Notes: generated from the sequence alone by a model not told the origin. 64,000 nt of DNA from Phytobacter palmae (GCA_900112785.1 FONB01000001.1:124001-188000), one strand, 5' to 3'; counted from the stretch's first letter, positions 21,481 through 30,650 are shown. Numbers and translations are program-made.

Positions 21481-22322
21481 ATGCCTTTGACGCTTTCCGC
21501 AAGCGGGGTGGTCGGGCGGCCAATCAGCTTGCTCAGGGTATGGCTGTCATCGAACAGACCCCCTTTCGAGGCGCCAATATCTGAGTCAGCCAGCAGGTTA
21601 GCGAACACATCAGGCAGGCCAACCCCCTTTAACGCACTCGCAAAATCGGTTTCGCTCAGGTTTTGATAGACCACCGGTTTACCACTCTGTTTGCTGAGCT
21701 CCGCCGCCAGTTCGCTGAGTGTCCAGGCGCTATCGCCGGCCAGTTCGTAGACTTTCCCTGCATGGCCGTCTGTGCTGATAACACGTGCGGCAGCAGCGGC
21801 GTAATCTGCGCGGGTAGCCGAGGCGATTTTACCTTCACCCGCAGCGCCAATGAACACGCCATGAGCCAGAGCTGCAGGGGCGCTGGCCAGGTAGTTTTCG
21901 GTATACCAGCCATTGCGCAACAGGGCGTAAGGGATACCGGAATCGGCCAGCATTTTTTCGGTTTCAACGTGCTCAACATGCAGACCCAACGGAGATTTAT
22001 CCGCATGCAGCAGGCTGGTGTAGGCGATAAATTTCACGCCCGCTGCTTTGGCTGCATTAATTACGTTACGATGCTGAACCGCACGCTGACCGACTTCGCT
22101 GGAGGAGATAAAAAGCAGTTTTTCTACACCCGAGAGCGCCGCAGTGAGCGCCGCCTGGTCGCCGTAGTCAGCCTGGCGAACGTCAACACCTTTCTGCGTA
22201 AGTGCGTCTGCTTTTAACGGATTACGCACAATCGCGACAATTTCGTTTGCTTTGACGGTTTTCAGTAATTCTTCAACAGCCAGTGCGCCCAGTTGGCCTG
22301 TAGCGCCGGTAATTGCGATCAT
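21474..22322 (-). CDS. qorB: QorB (YtfG), NAD(P)H:quinone oxidoreductase
   Basis: The product has 282 residues when started at the ATG at 22322 after GAGGAATCAT; an upstream in-frame start would add 16 residues with no ribosome site. It is an atypical short-chain dehydrogenase (NmrA-like) with the nucleotide-binding loop ITGATGQLG at residues 4-12. Later come KLLFISSSEVGQR, FIAYTSLLHAD and LLRNGWYTENYLAS. The E. coli enzyme reduces quinones with NADPH. Compared with E. coli QorB (286 residues as I recall it) the C terminus is a few residues shorter. It is divergent from the HxlR-type regulator ytfH. Confidence 0.94.
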   Translation of the reverse strand: MIAITGATGQLGALAVEELLKTVKANEIVAIVRNPLKADALTQKGVDVRQADYGDQAALTAALSGVEKLLFISSSEVGQRAVQHRNVINAAKAAGVKFIAYTSLLHADKSPLGLHVEHVETEKMLADSGIPYALLRNGWYTENYLASAPAALAHGVFIGAAGEGKIASATRADYAAAAARVISTDGHAGKVYELAGDSAWTLSELAAELSKQSGKPVVYQNLSETDFASALKGVGLPDVFANLLADSDIGASKGGLFDDSHTLSKLIGRPTTPLAESVKGIL

Positions 22323-22370
22323 GATGATTCCTCTTCGTGTTTGTCTTGTGTTGTGGCACACTATCACCAT

Positions 22371-22389
22371 AACTAACTTTTAGTAAGTA
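22371..22389. promoter_or_regulatory. Candidate YtfH operator between qorB and ytfH
   Basis: An imperfect palindrome ACTAACTTTTAGTAAGT (13 of 17 positions symmetric) lies in the 84-base divergent interval. HxlR regulators bind short palindromes in such intervals, and a ytfH homologue adjoins it. The link is inference. Confidence 0.45.
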
Positions 22390-22406
22390 CGCACAAAAAG
22401 GTAAGT

Positions 22407-22793
22407 ATGGAAAACACAAATCTCACCCTGAGCGAGCTGATGCGCGACGGTAACCTGTTTGCAGAAGAGTGCCCCTCGCGTGAGGTGCTTAAACACGTGA
22501 CCAGTCGCTGGGGCGTATTGATTCTGGTGGCGCTACGCCACGGTACCCACCGTTTCAGCGATTTACGCCGCAAGATGGGCGGCGTCAGCGAAAAGATGCT
22601 GGCGCAATCTCTTCAGGCGCTGGAACTGGACGGTTTTATTAACCGTATTTCGTATCCGGTGGTGCCACCGCATGTGGAGTATAGTCTGACGCCTCTGGGT
22701 GAGCAGGTGAGCGAGAAAGTTGCCGCTCTGGCCGACTGGATTGAACTGAATTTGCCGCAGGTGCTGGCGATGCGGGATGACCGCGCCGCCTGA
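22407..22793 (+). CDS. ytfH: YtfH (QorR-like), HxlR-family transcriptional regulator
   Basis: The product has 128 residues. It is a winged-helix HxlR protein with the near-invariant pattern CPSREVLKHVTSRWGVLILVAL, RFSDLRRKMGGVSEKMLAQSLQ and the wing VPPHVEYSLTPLGE. The single N-terminal Cys22 may be redox sensitive, as the corresponding Cys is in other HxlR family members. It is divergent from qorB and is expected to control it. It follows the palindrome described at 22371-22389. Confidence 0.93.
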   Translation: MENTNLTLSELMRDGNLFAEECPSREVLKHVTSRWGVLILVALRHGTHRFSDLRRKMGGVSEKMLAQSLQALELDGFINRISYPVVPPHVEYSLTPLGEQVSEKVAALADWIELNLPQVLAMRDDRAA

Positions 22794-22825
22794 GTGAACC
22801 TGGATAATATTCCACACTATTCAGT

Positions 22826-22860
22826 CCCCCCTCGCTCCTTTGAGGCAAAGGCGAGGGGGG
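22826..22860. repeat. Two-layer GC-rich palindrome between ytfH and cpdB
   Basis: The outer arms CCCCCCTCGC and GCGAGGGGGG are perfect over 10 bp and enclose an inner stem CCTTTG / CAAAGG. No T tract follows on either strand. It sits at the convergent ends of ytfH and cpdB, where it could slow 3' decay of both transcripts. Confidence 0.65.
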
Positions 22861-22874
22861 GAGCGGCCAGGAGC

Positions 22875-24818
22875 TTACTTGCTTAAATCTACCTGATAGA
22901 GCGCAAAGCCAATCTCGTCCGTACCAACCTTCTTCATCGGGTACTGCGCTTTCTCTTTGATAAACGCAGCCGCCTTCTCAGAAGGCGAGGTTTCGAAACG
23001 GATATCCAGTGCCGTTTGGCTGTGGATCGGCGCCAGTCGCCAGTTATTATCCGCTGCCGGGTGGATTTCGTCCGCTTTTGCTGATTCGTCGGTTATCCAT
23101 TTTGCCAGTACCGCGCGGTTTTCATCCGGCGAAGCAAAGGCGATATGGCTGTCACCTGTACCCGCGAATTTGCCGCCATAGGCGCGGTAGTTATTGGTTG
23201 CGACCAGAAATACCTGATTCGGGTCGATCGGTTTGCCGTTAAAGGTAAGATCTTTAATACGCTCTGCCTGCGGGTTAATGCTCTGGCACTCACCGTCATA
23301 ACGAGCAGGCTGCGTTACATCAATCTGGTATTTCACCCCATCAATGACATCGAAGTTATAGGTACGGAATGTCTCCCAGTTGATTAATGACTGGGGCTTC
23401 GTACTGCTGATATCAATCTGATTAAACTGTCCGGCGGAGCACTCCAGCCACTCTTTCACCTCTTTGCCTGTCGCTTTCACGACCACCAGTGTATTGGGGT
23501 AGAGATACAGGTCGGCGGCGTTACGGAAGGTGAGTTGCCCTTTTTCTACCTCAACAAAACTGGCCGGATCGTTTTTGCGCCCACCAGCTTTGAACGGTGC
23601 GGCGGCAGACAATACCGGCAGATTCGCCAGATCCGGATCGCCCTGAATAAAGTGCTTCACATAAGCTGTCTGGGCGTTGTTAACAACCTGTACGGTCGGG
23701 TCGTCCTGTACAAGGGAGAGGAAGCTGTACATATTGTCGGCGGATTTGCCGATAGGTTTGCTGACAAACTGACGGGTGGCATCGTGATCGTGTTTGAGGA
23801 TTGCTACCAGTTTACTGTCTTCCGCCGCCAGCGATTTTTTGCCTGCAGCGTCATAAATCGGTCGTGCTTCGGCCTTTGAAGAGGTGACCTGCCACTTCCC
23901 GGCATCGTTGTTCAAAACCAGATCCACTACGCCGAGGTGGTCGCCCCACATGCCCGGCATCACTGATGGCACGCCGTTTAACGTTCCTTTCGCGATATCC
24001 GCCCCTTTAATGGCGGCGAAATCTTTCGACGGGAAGACCGCATGGGCGTGACCAAACAGAATCGCGTCAACGCCGGGGACTTCGCTTAAGTAGTAGACAG
24101 AGTTTTCCGCCATTGCCTGATAAGGTTCAGAAGAGAGGCCGGAGTGGGCAACCAGCACCACCAGGTCGGCCCCTTTTTCGCGCATCTCTGGCACATATTT
24201 CTTCGCCGTTTCGGTGATGTCGTTGACCGTCACTTTGCCGCTGAGGTTAGCTTTGTCCCATATCATGATTTGCGGCGGAACAAAGCCGATATAGCCAATT
24301 TTCACCGTATGTGTTTTGCCGTCGGTATCAGTAACGGCGGTCTCTTTAATCAGATACGGGGTAAACAGCGGCTTTTTGGTTTTGACATCGATAATGTTGG
24401 CGTTCACGTAGGGGAATTTTGCCCCTTCCAGTGCCCGGTGCAGGTAATCAAGGCCATAGTTGAACTCATGGTTACCGAGGTTGCCAACGGTATAGTCCAG
24501 CGTATTCAGAGCCTTATAGACAGGGTGGATGTCACCCTTTTTCAGCCCTTTGGCTGCCATATAATCGCCAAGCGGGCTACCCTGAATTAAGTCGCCGTTA
24601 TCCACCAGCACGCTATTTTTGACTTCATTCCTGGCGGCATTAATCAGGCTGGCGGTACGTACCAGTCCGAATTTTTCTGTCGCAGAATCTTTATAGTAAT
24701 CAAAGTCCATCATGTTGCTATGCAAATCAGTGGTTTCCATAATCCGGAGATCCACCGTTGCCGCTTGTACGCTGGCTGCTATCAACGTGGCAAGGAGCGT
24801 TGCGCTAAACTTAATCAT
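22875..24818 (-). CDS. cpdB: CpdB, periplasmic 2',3'-cyclic-nucleotide phosphodiesterase / 3'-nucleotidase
   Basis: The product has 647 residues, the E. coli length. It has a Sec signal peptide ([19 protein letters not shown]). The N-terminal metallophosphatase domain has the metal motifs [42 protein letters not shown] and [10 protein letters not shown]. The C-terminal 5'-nucleotidase domain includes [15 protein letters not shown] and [10 protein letters not shown]. It hydrolyses 2',3'-cyclic nucleotides and 3'-nucleotides so that nucleosides can be taken up. Confidence 0.97.
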   Translation of the reverse strand: MIKFSATLLATLIAASVQAATVDLRIMETTDLHSNMMDFDYYKDSATEKFGLVRTASLINAARNEVKNSVLVDNGDLIQGSPLGDYMAAKGLKKGDIHPVYKALNTLDYTVGNLGNHEFNYGLDYLHRALEGAKFPYVNANIIDVKTKKPLFTPYLIKETAVTDTDGKTHTVKIGYIGFVPPQIMIWDKANLSGKVTVNDITETAKKYVPEMREKGADLVVLVAHSGLSSEPYQAMAENSVYYLSEVPGVDAILFGHAHAVFPSKDFAAIKGADIAKGTLNGVPSVMPGMWGDHLGVVDLVLNNDAGKWQVTSSKAEARPIYDAAGKKSLAAEDSKLVAILKHDHDATRQFVSKPIGKSADNMYSFLSLVQDDPTVQVVNNAQTAYVKHFIQGDPDLANLPVLSAAAPFKAGGRKNDPASFVEVEKGQLTFRNAADLYLYPNTLVVVKATGKEVKEWLECSAGQFNQIDISSTKPQSLINWETFRTYNFDVIDGVKYQIDVTQPARYDGECQSINPQAERIKDLTFNGKPIDPNQVFLVATNNYRAYGGKFAGTGDSHIAFASPDENRAVLAKWITDESAKADEIHPAADNNWRLAPIHSQTALDIRFETSPSEKAAAFIKEKAQYPMKKVGTDEIGFALYQVDLSK

Positions 24819-24975
24819 CAGAGGTGTCCTTTTTAGATCTGAGCCACAAAAGAAATGATATGTACATTTTGTTGCTTACAGAATTGTGAATTCTGCCATG
24901 AAATTTGCCACATAAATGCAACAACTATCACACCTGGCAGATTCGACCTGAATGCGATATAAGTAAAACAATGAG

Positions 24976-25085
24976 TTATACCCGTCATACTTCATGTTGC
25001 ATGAGTGTTGGCTACGTTCACTCACCCGAAATTGGGATTCACTCACTTGCCGGCTTCGTGCAACGTGAATTATTCAGGGTAAATA
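24976..25085. repeat. ERIC element with central deletion, upstream of cysQ
   Basis: The ends match the enterobacterial repetitive intergenic consensus: TTATACCCGTCATACTTCA at the left, then TTGCATGAGTGTTGGCT, GGGATTCACTCACTTGCCG and ATTATTCAGGGTA at the right. The central part of the ERIC core (the segment around CCCCAGTCACTTAC) is missing and replaced by GAAATT, shortening the element to about 110 bases. It lies 16 bases ahead of the cysQ ribosome site, so it is probably part of the cysQ transcript. Confidence 0.88.
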
Positions 25086-25113
25086 CCCTACTGCCATACA
25101 TAAGAGGTGGATG

Positions 25114-25854
25114 ATGTTAGAAGCCATTTGTCAGCTCGCGCGTGAAGCGGGCGATGCCATTATGCAGGTCTACGATGGCCATAAGCCGATGGATGTGACC
25201 AGCAAATCCGACGATTCACCCGTGACGGCCGCCGATATTGCCGCGCATGCGGTAATTGCTGGCGGGCTACAGGCACTGACCCCGGATATTCCGGTTCTGT
25301 CGGAAGAAGATCCCCCATCCTGGAGCGTTCGTCAGCACTGGCAGCGTTACTGGCTGGTCGATCCGCTGGACGGCACTAAAGAGTTCATTAAGCGCAACGG
25401 TGAGTTCACGGTAAATATCGCCCTGATTGAACACGGGAAACCGGTACTGGGCGTCGTGTATGCTCCGGTGCTGAAAGTGATGTATTGCGCAGCGGAGGGC
25501 AAAGCGTGGAAAGAGGAAAACGGCACGCGGACGCAGATCAAAGTGCGCGACGCACGTCCGCCGCTGGTGGTGGTAAGCCGTTCTCACGCGGATGATGAAC
25601 TTAAAGAGTATCTCAACCATCTGGGCGAGCATCAGACGACTGCGATCGGTTCATCGCTGAAATTCTGTCTGGTGGCAGAGGGGCACGCTCAGCTTTATCC
25701 GCGTTTTGGGCCAACCAGCGTCTGGGATACGGCCGCAGGCCATGCGGTAGCCGTTGCAGCCGGGGCGCATGTTCACGACTGGCAGGGCAAAACCCTGGAT
25801 TACACGCCGCGTGAATCTTTCCTTAACCCCGGCTTCCGGGTGTCGATTTACTGA
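25114..25854 (+). CDS. cysQ: CysQ, 3'(2'),5'-bisphosphate nucleotidase
   Basis: The product has 246 residues from the second of two adjacent ATGs; AAGAGG lies 6 bases upstream of it and only 3 from the first (25111). It belongs to the lithium-sensitive inositol monophosphatase family. The metal motifs are [29 protein letters not shown] and the C-terminal [10 protein letters not shown]. It removes the 3' phosphate from PAP, the by-product of sulfate assimilation that would otherwise accumulate. It overlaps the convergent ytfJ by 7 bases. Confidence 0.96.
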   Translation: MLEAICQLAREAGDAIMQVYDGHKPMDVTSKSDDSPVTAADIAAHAVIAGGLQALTPDIPVLSEEDPPSWSVRQHWQRYWLVDPLDGTKEFIKRNGEFTVNIALIEHGKPVLGVVYAPVLKVMYCAAEGKAWKEENGTRTQIKVRDARPPLVVVSRSHADDELKEYLNHLGEHQTTAIGSSLKFCLVAEGHAQLYPRFGPTSVWDTAAGHAVAVAAGAHVHDWQGKTLDYTPRESFLNPGFRVSIY

Positions 25855-26408
25855 TTGTCGAGTAACTTATGCAGCAGGGCGATGACCTGCTGCACTTCCG
25901 CCTGTGTCAGCCCGCCATCTTTGACATATTGCACCCGTCCGTCTTTATCCAGCACCACGATGGCTGAACTGCCCTCATCAAGTTGCCAGGCTTTACGCGC
26001 TACGCCATCACTGTCGACAATAAATTGTGACCAGGGGTAGAGTTTTTTGTTGCTCTCAATACTGCTGCGCACAAACATTGCCGAACCGGGGATAGCATCA
26101 TCTGTATTGATGATGGTAGTCGTCTGGTAACGGTCATGAGGTAAATTTGCGGCCTTGATCGCTTCTATCAGCGCGGCATTTTTCTCTTTGGCAGAGGTCC
26201 GACCGGCAATATGCTGCACAACTCGCACTTTGCCAGGAAGCTGCGCGCTGTTCCAGTTTTTGTAGCTAAACTTATCATTATCGAGAATCAATTCCCCTCT
26301 GTCGGCGATGCCCACAGGCGGTACTCGCTGGCTGGTCTCAAAATTATGGGCTTGCGCAAGAAGCGGCAGTAGCAGGCAGGTTGCTGCCAGGATGTTACGT
26401 AAGGTCAT
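25848..26408 (-). CDS. ytfJ: YtfJ, periplasmic thioredoxin-like protein of unknown role
   Basis: The product has 186 residues with a signal peptide ([20 protein letters not shown]). The mature part has a thioredoxin-like outline: a [18 protein letters not shown] strand-helix region in place of the CxxC segment, then [14 protein letters not shown] and [21 protein letters not shown]. No CxxC redox pair is present, so a classical disulfide oxidoreductase role is unlikely. It matches E. coli YtfJ, whose role is unknown. Confidence 0.9.
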   Translation of the reverse strand: MTLRNILAATCLLLPLLAQAHNFETSQRVPPVGIADRGELILDNDKFSYKNWNSAQLPGKVRVVQHIAGRTSAKEKNAALIEAIKAANLPHDRYQTTTIINTDDAIPGSAMFVRSSIESNKKLYPWSQFIVDSDGVARKAWQLDEGSSAIVVLDKDGRVQYVKDGGLTQAEVQQVIALLHKLLDNQ

Positions 26409-26734
26409 GGTGTTTCCTTTTATTGTTTGCAGGTGATCCGACCACTTAACTACACCTTTTAATCATAAGTGCGATCAATGTGCTTTTCCCGCAAACCGGA
26501 TGCCAGTTTGCGGGTTGACGCACATAACGGCGAAAAAATGACGACTTATACTGCCTGTTCGTAAGCACTGAAAAGAAAATTCTGAATAACTGTAATCAAA
26601 AGGTAAATAAACTTATACATACTAGGTCTCATGTTGTTTCTGAACTATGCTCATTGAGCACTAAAATTTGCGCTCATCACTGTCGGGCCAAGCGTGGCAC
26701 CGCAAGGGCGTATTACTTAGCAGGAGATACAAAA
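26409..26734. other. Divergent ytfJ / ytfK intergenic region
   Basis: No gene is visible in these 326 bases. A perfect 9-bp dyad CCCGCAAAC / GTTTGCGGG with a 9-base spacer lies at 26488-26514 with no T tract on either side, so it looks more like a binding site or cruciform than a terminator. CTGTAAT near 26590 resembles half of a PhoB box, but its partner half is poor; ytfK is phosphate-regulated in E. coli, so this deserves only a note. The ytfK ribosome site CAGGAGATAC ends the region. Confidence 0.5.
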
Positions 26735-26941
26735 ATGAAAATTTTCCAACGTTACAACCCACTTCAGGTGGCAAAGTACGTGAAAATCCTGTTCCGCGGA
26801 CGGTTGTACATCAAGGACGTTGGCGCTTTCGAATTTGATAAAGGTAAGATCCTTATCCCGAAAGTGAAGGACAAACAGCATCTTACTGTTATGTCCGAAG
26901 TCAACCGTCAGGTTATGCGTCTGCAAACTGAGATGGCTTAA
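26735..26941 (+). CDS. ytfK: YtfK, small regulator of (p)ppGpp synthesis by SpoT
   Basis: The product has 68 residues, the E. coli length, when started at the ATG at 26735 after AGGAGATACAAAA. Upstream in-frame codons have no ribosome site. It is a DUF1107 protein ([20 protein letters not shown], then IYKD-like turn [19 protein letters not shown]). In E. coli YtfK binds SpoT and tips its balance towards (p)ppGpp synthesis during phosphate or fatty acid starvation. A hairpin follows at 26981-27003. Confidence 0.95.
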   Translation: MKIFQRYNPLQVAKYVKILFRGRLYIKDVGAFEFDKGKILIPKVKDKQHLTVMSEVNRQVMRLQTEMA

Positions 26942-26980
26942 CCAACCCACTACGCTATGCAGTAATCGCAGTACAACAAA

Positions 26981-27007
26981 AACGGCTCCGTCAGGGAGCC
27001 GTTGATG
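26981..27007 (+). terminator. Hairpin terminator after ytfK
   Basis: A 9-bp stem AACGGCTCC / GGAGCCGTT with a 5-base loop is followed by a weak T tract (GATGTTTT), 39 bases after the ytfK stop. Confidence 0.65.
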
Positions 27008-27036
27008 TTTTCAGGGCAGTGAATAGCAGGCAAAAG

Positions 27037-27062
27037 AAAAGGCGGCAATGATGCCGCCTTTT
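27037..27062. terminator. Bidirectional terminator between ytfK and ytfL
   Basis: AAAAGGCGGC and GCCGCCTTTT flank a 6-base loop, with T-rich ends on both strands. It serves the convergent ytfK and ytfL genes. Confidence 0.85.
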
Positions 27063-27085
27063 ATGCAGGACATTTACCGTTGCGA

Positions 27086-28420
27086 TTATTCGCTTTTCTC
27101 TTCCGCATCCGGCAGCTTTGGCGTTAACACCGTTGCCTTGTTATCAATCCGTGTGACCAGCAACTGGTCGATACGGTAGTTATCGATGTCCACAACCTCG
27201 AATTTATAGCCGGAGAACTTCACCGAGTCGGTACGTTTCGGGATCTTACGCAGCATGAACATCATAAAGCCGCCAATGGTCTCGTAATTGCCGGACTGGG
27301 GAAACTCATCGATATCCAGTACCCGCATTACGTCATCAATCGGCGTACCACCGTCAATCAGCCATGAGTTTTCATCACGCGCGACGATTTGTTCTTCAAG
27401 CCCCTGACCGACCAGGTCACCCATCAGCGTGGTCATGACGTCATTAAGGGTAATAATCCCCACCACAAGCGCGTACTCATTCATGATGACTGCAAAGTCT
27501 TCTCCCGCTGTTTTAAAGCTTTCCAGCGCTTCGGAGAGTGTCAGCGTATCCGGCACTATGAGTGTATTGCGGATTTGTACACCGCTACTCAGTACCAGGC
27601 TTTGATTGGCCAGTACACGAATAAGCAGGTCTTTTGAGTCGACGTAACCCACGATGTGGTCAATGTCTTCATTACAGACGAGGAACTTGGAGTGCGGGTT
27701 TTCAGCGACTTTTCGTTTTAAGCTTTGTTCATCTTCATGCAGGTCAAACCACACCACGTTTTCGCGCGATGTCATTGACGATGGCACCGTGCGTGACTCC
27801 AGCTCAAACACATTCTCAATGAGTTCATGCTCTTGCTTACGCAGCACCCCGGCCAGTGCACCGGCTTCTACCACCGCATAGATATCATCCGACGTGATGT
27901 CATCTTTACGCACCATGGGCAATTTAAACAGGCGGAAGATAACGTTGGCCATGCCATTAAAGAACCAGACCAGCGGGCGGAAGATAAAAAGACAGAAGCG
28001 CATCGGGTTGATGATACGCAAAGCCACGGCTTCTGGCGCAATCATACCGATGCGTTTCGGTGTGAGGTCGGCAAACAGGATAAACATGCCTGTTACCAGC
28101 GAAAACGAAATAATAAAGCTCAGTTGATCTGCGAGTTCCGGCTCAACCAGATTGATAAGCATGCTGTAAAACGCAGGGGAGAAGGCAGCGTCGCCAACAA
28201 TACCGCCCAGAATCGCCACGGCATTAAGGCCGATTTGTACCACGGTAAAAAAGGTGCCGGGGTTTTCCTGCATTTTCAGGATGCGTTGCGCATTGATGTT
28301 GCCTTCATCGGCAAGCAGCTTAAGTTTGATTTTTCTGGAGGCGGCCAGCGAGATCTCGGAAAGCGAGAAAAACGCACTCACACCTATCAGACAAAGTATG
28401 ACTAAGATACTGTTTAACAT
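27086..28420 (-). CDS. ytfL: YtfL (PaeA), CNNM/CorC-type membrane protein linked to polyamine export
   Basis: The product has 444 residues. The N-terminal DUF21 membrane domain (about 1-190, four membrane segments, SLSEISLAASRKIKLKLLADEG) is followed by a CBS pair (about 205-330, including FLVCNEDIDHIVGYVDSKDLL and VIMNEYALVVGIITLNDVM) and a CorC_HlyC domain (about 345-430, IDEFPQSGNYETIGGFMMF). It is close to E. coli YtfL, renamed PaeA for its role in withstanding cadaverine and putrescine in stationary phase. The 5' leader is long and faces an accessory region. The C terminus is slightly shorter than in E. coli. Confidence 0.94.
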   Translation of the reverse strand: MLNSILVILCLIGVSAFFSLSEISLAASRKIKLKLLADEGNINAQRILKMQENPGTFFTVVQIGLNAVAILGGIVGDAAFSPAFYSMLINLVEPELADQLSFIISFSLVTGMFILFADLTPKRIGMIAPEAVALRIINPMRFCLFIFRPLVWFFNGMANVIFRLFKLPMVRKDDITSDDIYAVVEAGALAGVLRKQEHELIENVFELESRTVPSSMTSRENVVWFDLHEDEQSLKRKVAENPHSKFLVCNEDIDHIVGYVDSKDLLIRVLANQSLVLSSGVQIRNTLIVPDTLTLSEALESFKTAGEDFAVIMNEYALVVGIITLNDVMTTLMGDLVGQGLEEQIVARDENSWLIDGGTPIDDVMRVLDIDEFPQSGNYETIGGFMMFMLRKIPKRTDSVKFSGYKFEVVDIDNYRIDQLLVTRIDNKATVLTPKLPDAEEKSE

Positions 28421-28837
28421 AATTTATCCAGCTACAAGCGGGATCCTCGGAGGGAAGTTGAAAAATCCTTGTGGTAAACACATTGAAAGCGGGTCCGAAG
28501 CGGTGGGCCAGCAATTTCGACGGCTAGTATAGCGTAAGCGTGTTACAGCCTGCCAGCAGTGTAAGCAGTTTGTTACAGGTAGATGCGAATTTTTCTCAAT
28601 TACCTGTTCATTCGGTGAGCTAGCGGCACGATTTTCAGGTAGTTTTCAGCGAAGCCTTTCATCCGAAGAAGAGGCGCGAAGGTTAAATGAAAGAGTAAAA
28701 GGAGTAATAAGAGGGTTTTTATATAATCCCCTGGGCCCATTATTACTTCCTTTTCCTCATACTAAAGTCTTACCTTCATTTTCTATTTTGTGGGGGTGAC
28801 CTTGTCATTATTAGGCTGACGTTCTTGCGCGTAGCGA
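28421..28837. other. Gene-free interval between the first EAL-like gene and ytfL, with a long foldback
   Basis: No open frame with a ribosome site is visible in these 417 bases. The right-hand part holds an imperfect foldback. GAGTAAAAGGAGTAATAA (about 28693-28710) can pair with TTATTACTTCCTTTTCCTC (28740-28758) with one mismatch and one bulge. Outside this, GAAGGT (28678-28683) can pair with ACCTTC (28772-28777), and inside it GGG pairs with CCC. The foldback spans about 100 bases. It could be a small structured RNA, a terminator-like end for the EAL gene, or the remnant of a small mobile element. Confidence 0.55.
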
Positions 28838-29311
28838 TTAAAGTAACCACTGTAGTTTTTTTAAAGGTACAGAACGATACATGTAGCCCTGAACAGCCCA
28901 GATACCGCAATCCTGCAGCACCGAAAATTCCCATGTACTTTGCACGCCGTCGATAATGACGCGATCCGAATAAGATTTCCTGATGTTCTTAATCAATTCA
29001 GGGAAAGTGGGTTTTTGTACCTGCTTATGGTAGAAATCTCGATTAATCACTACAGCCTGACGGACATTTTCCCGCCACAGCCCAAATAACGCAGGATCTT
29101 CTTGTTTCATTAATGTCAGGTGTGGAAACTGAGCGGCAGTATCTGTAAGATTCCTGGGGTTGTTAACATAAAACAAAAGCCCATTTTCTACTGAGAAGTC
29201 AGAACAATACTTCAGGTGTTGGCTGTGCGGAGGGTGATCGCTACAGTCCATTGAAAATCCAACAATTGTGCCATTCAGGCTGTGAATGGGTATTACGCTA
29301 ACCCGGTCCAT
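28838..29311 (-). CDS. Short degenerate EAL-domain-like protein
   Basis: The product has 157 residues, too short for a full EAL domain (about 240). The start at 29311 follows AAGGAAAGGAT, so translation is likely. The C-terminal half keeps the outline of the last EAL strands: LFGLWRENVRQAVVINRDFYHKQ, IRKSYSDRVIIDGVQSTWEF and GIWAVQGYMYRSVPL, as in the GYYFSKPLP-like end of EAL proteins. The EAL, DDFGTG and other catalytic motifs are absent, so phosphodiesterase activity is very unlikely. It resembles the downstream paralogue at 29668-30258. YdiV-like degenerate EAL proteins act by protein binding, which is one possibility here. Confidence 0.75.
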   Translation of the reverse strand: MDRVSVIPIHSLNGTIVGFSMDCSDHPPHSQHLKYCSDFSVENGLLFYVNNPRNLTDTAAQFPHLTLMKQEDPALFGLWRENVRQAVVINRDFYHKQVQKPTFPELIKNIRKSYSDRVIIDGVQSTWEFSVLQDCGIWAVQGYMYRSVPLKKLQWLL

Positions 29312-29667
29312 ATCCTTTCCTTGTTAATGCCTAGATATATCTAATATTGATCGTTAAAAGTTATTAATCAATCATTTATTGATCGATAATTAATATCAAT
29401 ATATATACCTATCAAATGGTATTTCTTTGATAGTTAGCGCATTTGTATATTACCGATTATGAAATGAATGTTGCTGAGCGGTAGCGGCTCTGGCTCTGGC
29501 TTTTACAGAAAAGCGGCGTTCCTGCGGGCGTAACACATGCTTCTTTACCTGTAGGTTATTTGAAATTTATAACTGCACTGGTAGTTTATTACGGAATAAA
29601 ATACCAATTCATATTACATTCTTAATAAATGAAACTGCAAATGAGCAGAGCGTATTGCAACAATGAA
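29312..29667. other. AT-rich interval between the two EAL-like genes
   Basis: These 356 bases hold no visible gene. The left part is markedly AT-rich, with repeated TGATCG and a perfect 8-bp dyad CTATCAAA / TTTGATAG at 29409-29433. The base composition differs from the neighbouring core genes, which fits horizontally acquired DNA of the H-NS-silenced kind. This is inference. Confidence 0.5.
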
Positions 29668-30258
29668 TTACATTAACTGATGTACCTTGCTGAATGGTGT
29701 TGGCGCATAAAGCCCGCTGCAAGCCCAGATACCCGCCTCTTCAAGCGTTCTTCGGTTAATATCATTATCTATTTTAATAATGATTTTTTCGCAATAACGC
29801 TTTAAGTTTTGGATTAGGTAAGGGAATGTGTTTTTGCTTAATTCGTTGTTAGTAAATGTTTCATCCAGGATGATCGCCTCACAATACTGGATAAAAGGCA
29901 CATCTCTATTCCCCACATGGCTCAGCCAGATACCATTTTTACTTTTTGCTAAATCCTGTATGGCTGTTTCAAATGTTTGGTTGATTTGTAATTTAACAAA
30001 GGGAAGTCGCGCCAGAGTTGCCTGCAACACTAAGTCGAACGTTAATATCATTGCGATCTCTTCATCAGTGATGGAGACCAGACAGAACAAACCACGTTTT
30101 TTAAAAAAATCAGCTTTGTTGCCAATGGCATTCATTAAATCAAAAAGATAAGTTCTTTTTTTTTCGATACTGTTAAGGACAGGCGCTTTTCTGGGGTAGA
30201 TCTTAACTCCCAGTAGTTGACCGTGTGGAGTGGTTATCCTTTCTGCTAAGTAAGGCAT
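29668..30258 (-). CDS. Degenerate EAL-domain-like protein, YdiV type
   Basis: The product has 196 residues. The start at 30258 follows GGAGGGAGAATTTAT. The layout follows an EAL domain: GQLLGVKIYPR where EAL would be, LPFVKLQINQTF in place of the ELTE strand, GIWLSHVGNRDVPFIQYCEAIILDETF in place of the DDFGTG and Kxd region, and GIWACSGLYAPTPFSKVHQLM at the end. All catalytic acids and the EAL motif are lost, so c-di-GMP hydrolysis is not expected. Codon use is AT-rich compared with neighbours. It and the short protein at 28838-29311 look like diverged tandem copies. Confidence 0.78.
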   Translation of the reverse strand: MPYLAERITTPHGQLLGVKIYPRKAPVLNSIEKKRTYLFDLMNAIGNKADFFKKRGLFCLVSITDEEIAMILTFDLVLQATLARLPFVKLQINQTFETAIQDLAKSKNGIWLSHVGNRDVPFIQYCEAIILDETFTNNELSKNTFPYLIQNLKRYCEKIIIKIDNDINRRTLEEAGIWACSGLYAPTPFSKVHQLM

Positions 30259-30650
30259 ATAAATTCTCCCTCCAGGTGGTACTCACATCGCTTTCTTAAA
30301 AACATGCTTACAGCTGGTGTAACACATATTAAGAGCATATTGCGACAGGTGGTGTCATTCTTAAATGGAAATTTATCTGAAATACGCTTATGCAAACGAT
30401 GTTTATATATGACAGATTTTACTTAAGTAAAAAAACGCAATGGGATAAATAAACTTTCCAGTAAAATTAATGAGATGCATGAACCTTGTCATACAATGCA
30501 GACATGCGAAATTAAAGCCGTCATTGCGAGAAAATAGCGTGGCCGGTTAAAAAGGAATAGCGAAAAGTTAAAGCGAGAAATTCCAGAGGGAATGGGTCAG
30601 GTGCTATGTTAAAACCGGTTCAGGGCGGCTGAACCGGCAATATACGAATA
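30259..30650. other. Intergenic region between the EAL-like gene and msrA
   Basis: No gene is visible in these 392 bases. The right part carries the msrA terminator (30611-30637). The left part is AT-rich and is expected to hold the promoter of the EAL-like gene, but no clear consensus stands out. Confidence 0.5.
30611..30637 (-). terminator. Terminator of msrA
   Basis: An 8-bp stem CCGGTTCA / TGAACCGG is followed on the minus strand by TTTTAAC, 14 bases after the msrA stop. Confidence 0.75.

Noticed and set aside
26585-26605. PhoB box upstream of ytfK
   Set aside because: One half (CTGTAAT) is good, but the second repeat matches at only about three of seven positions.
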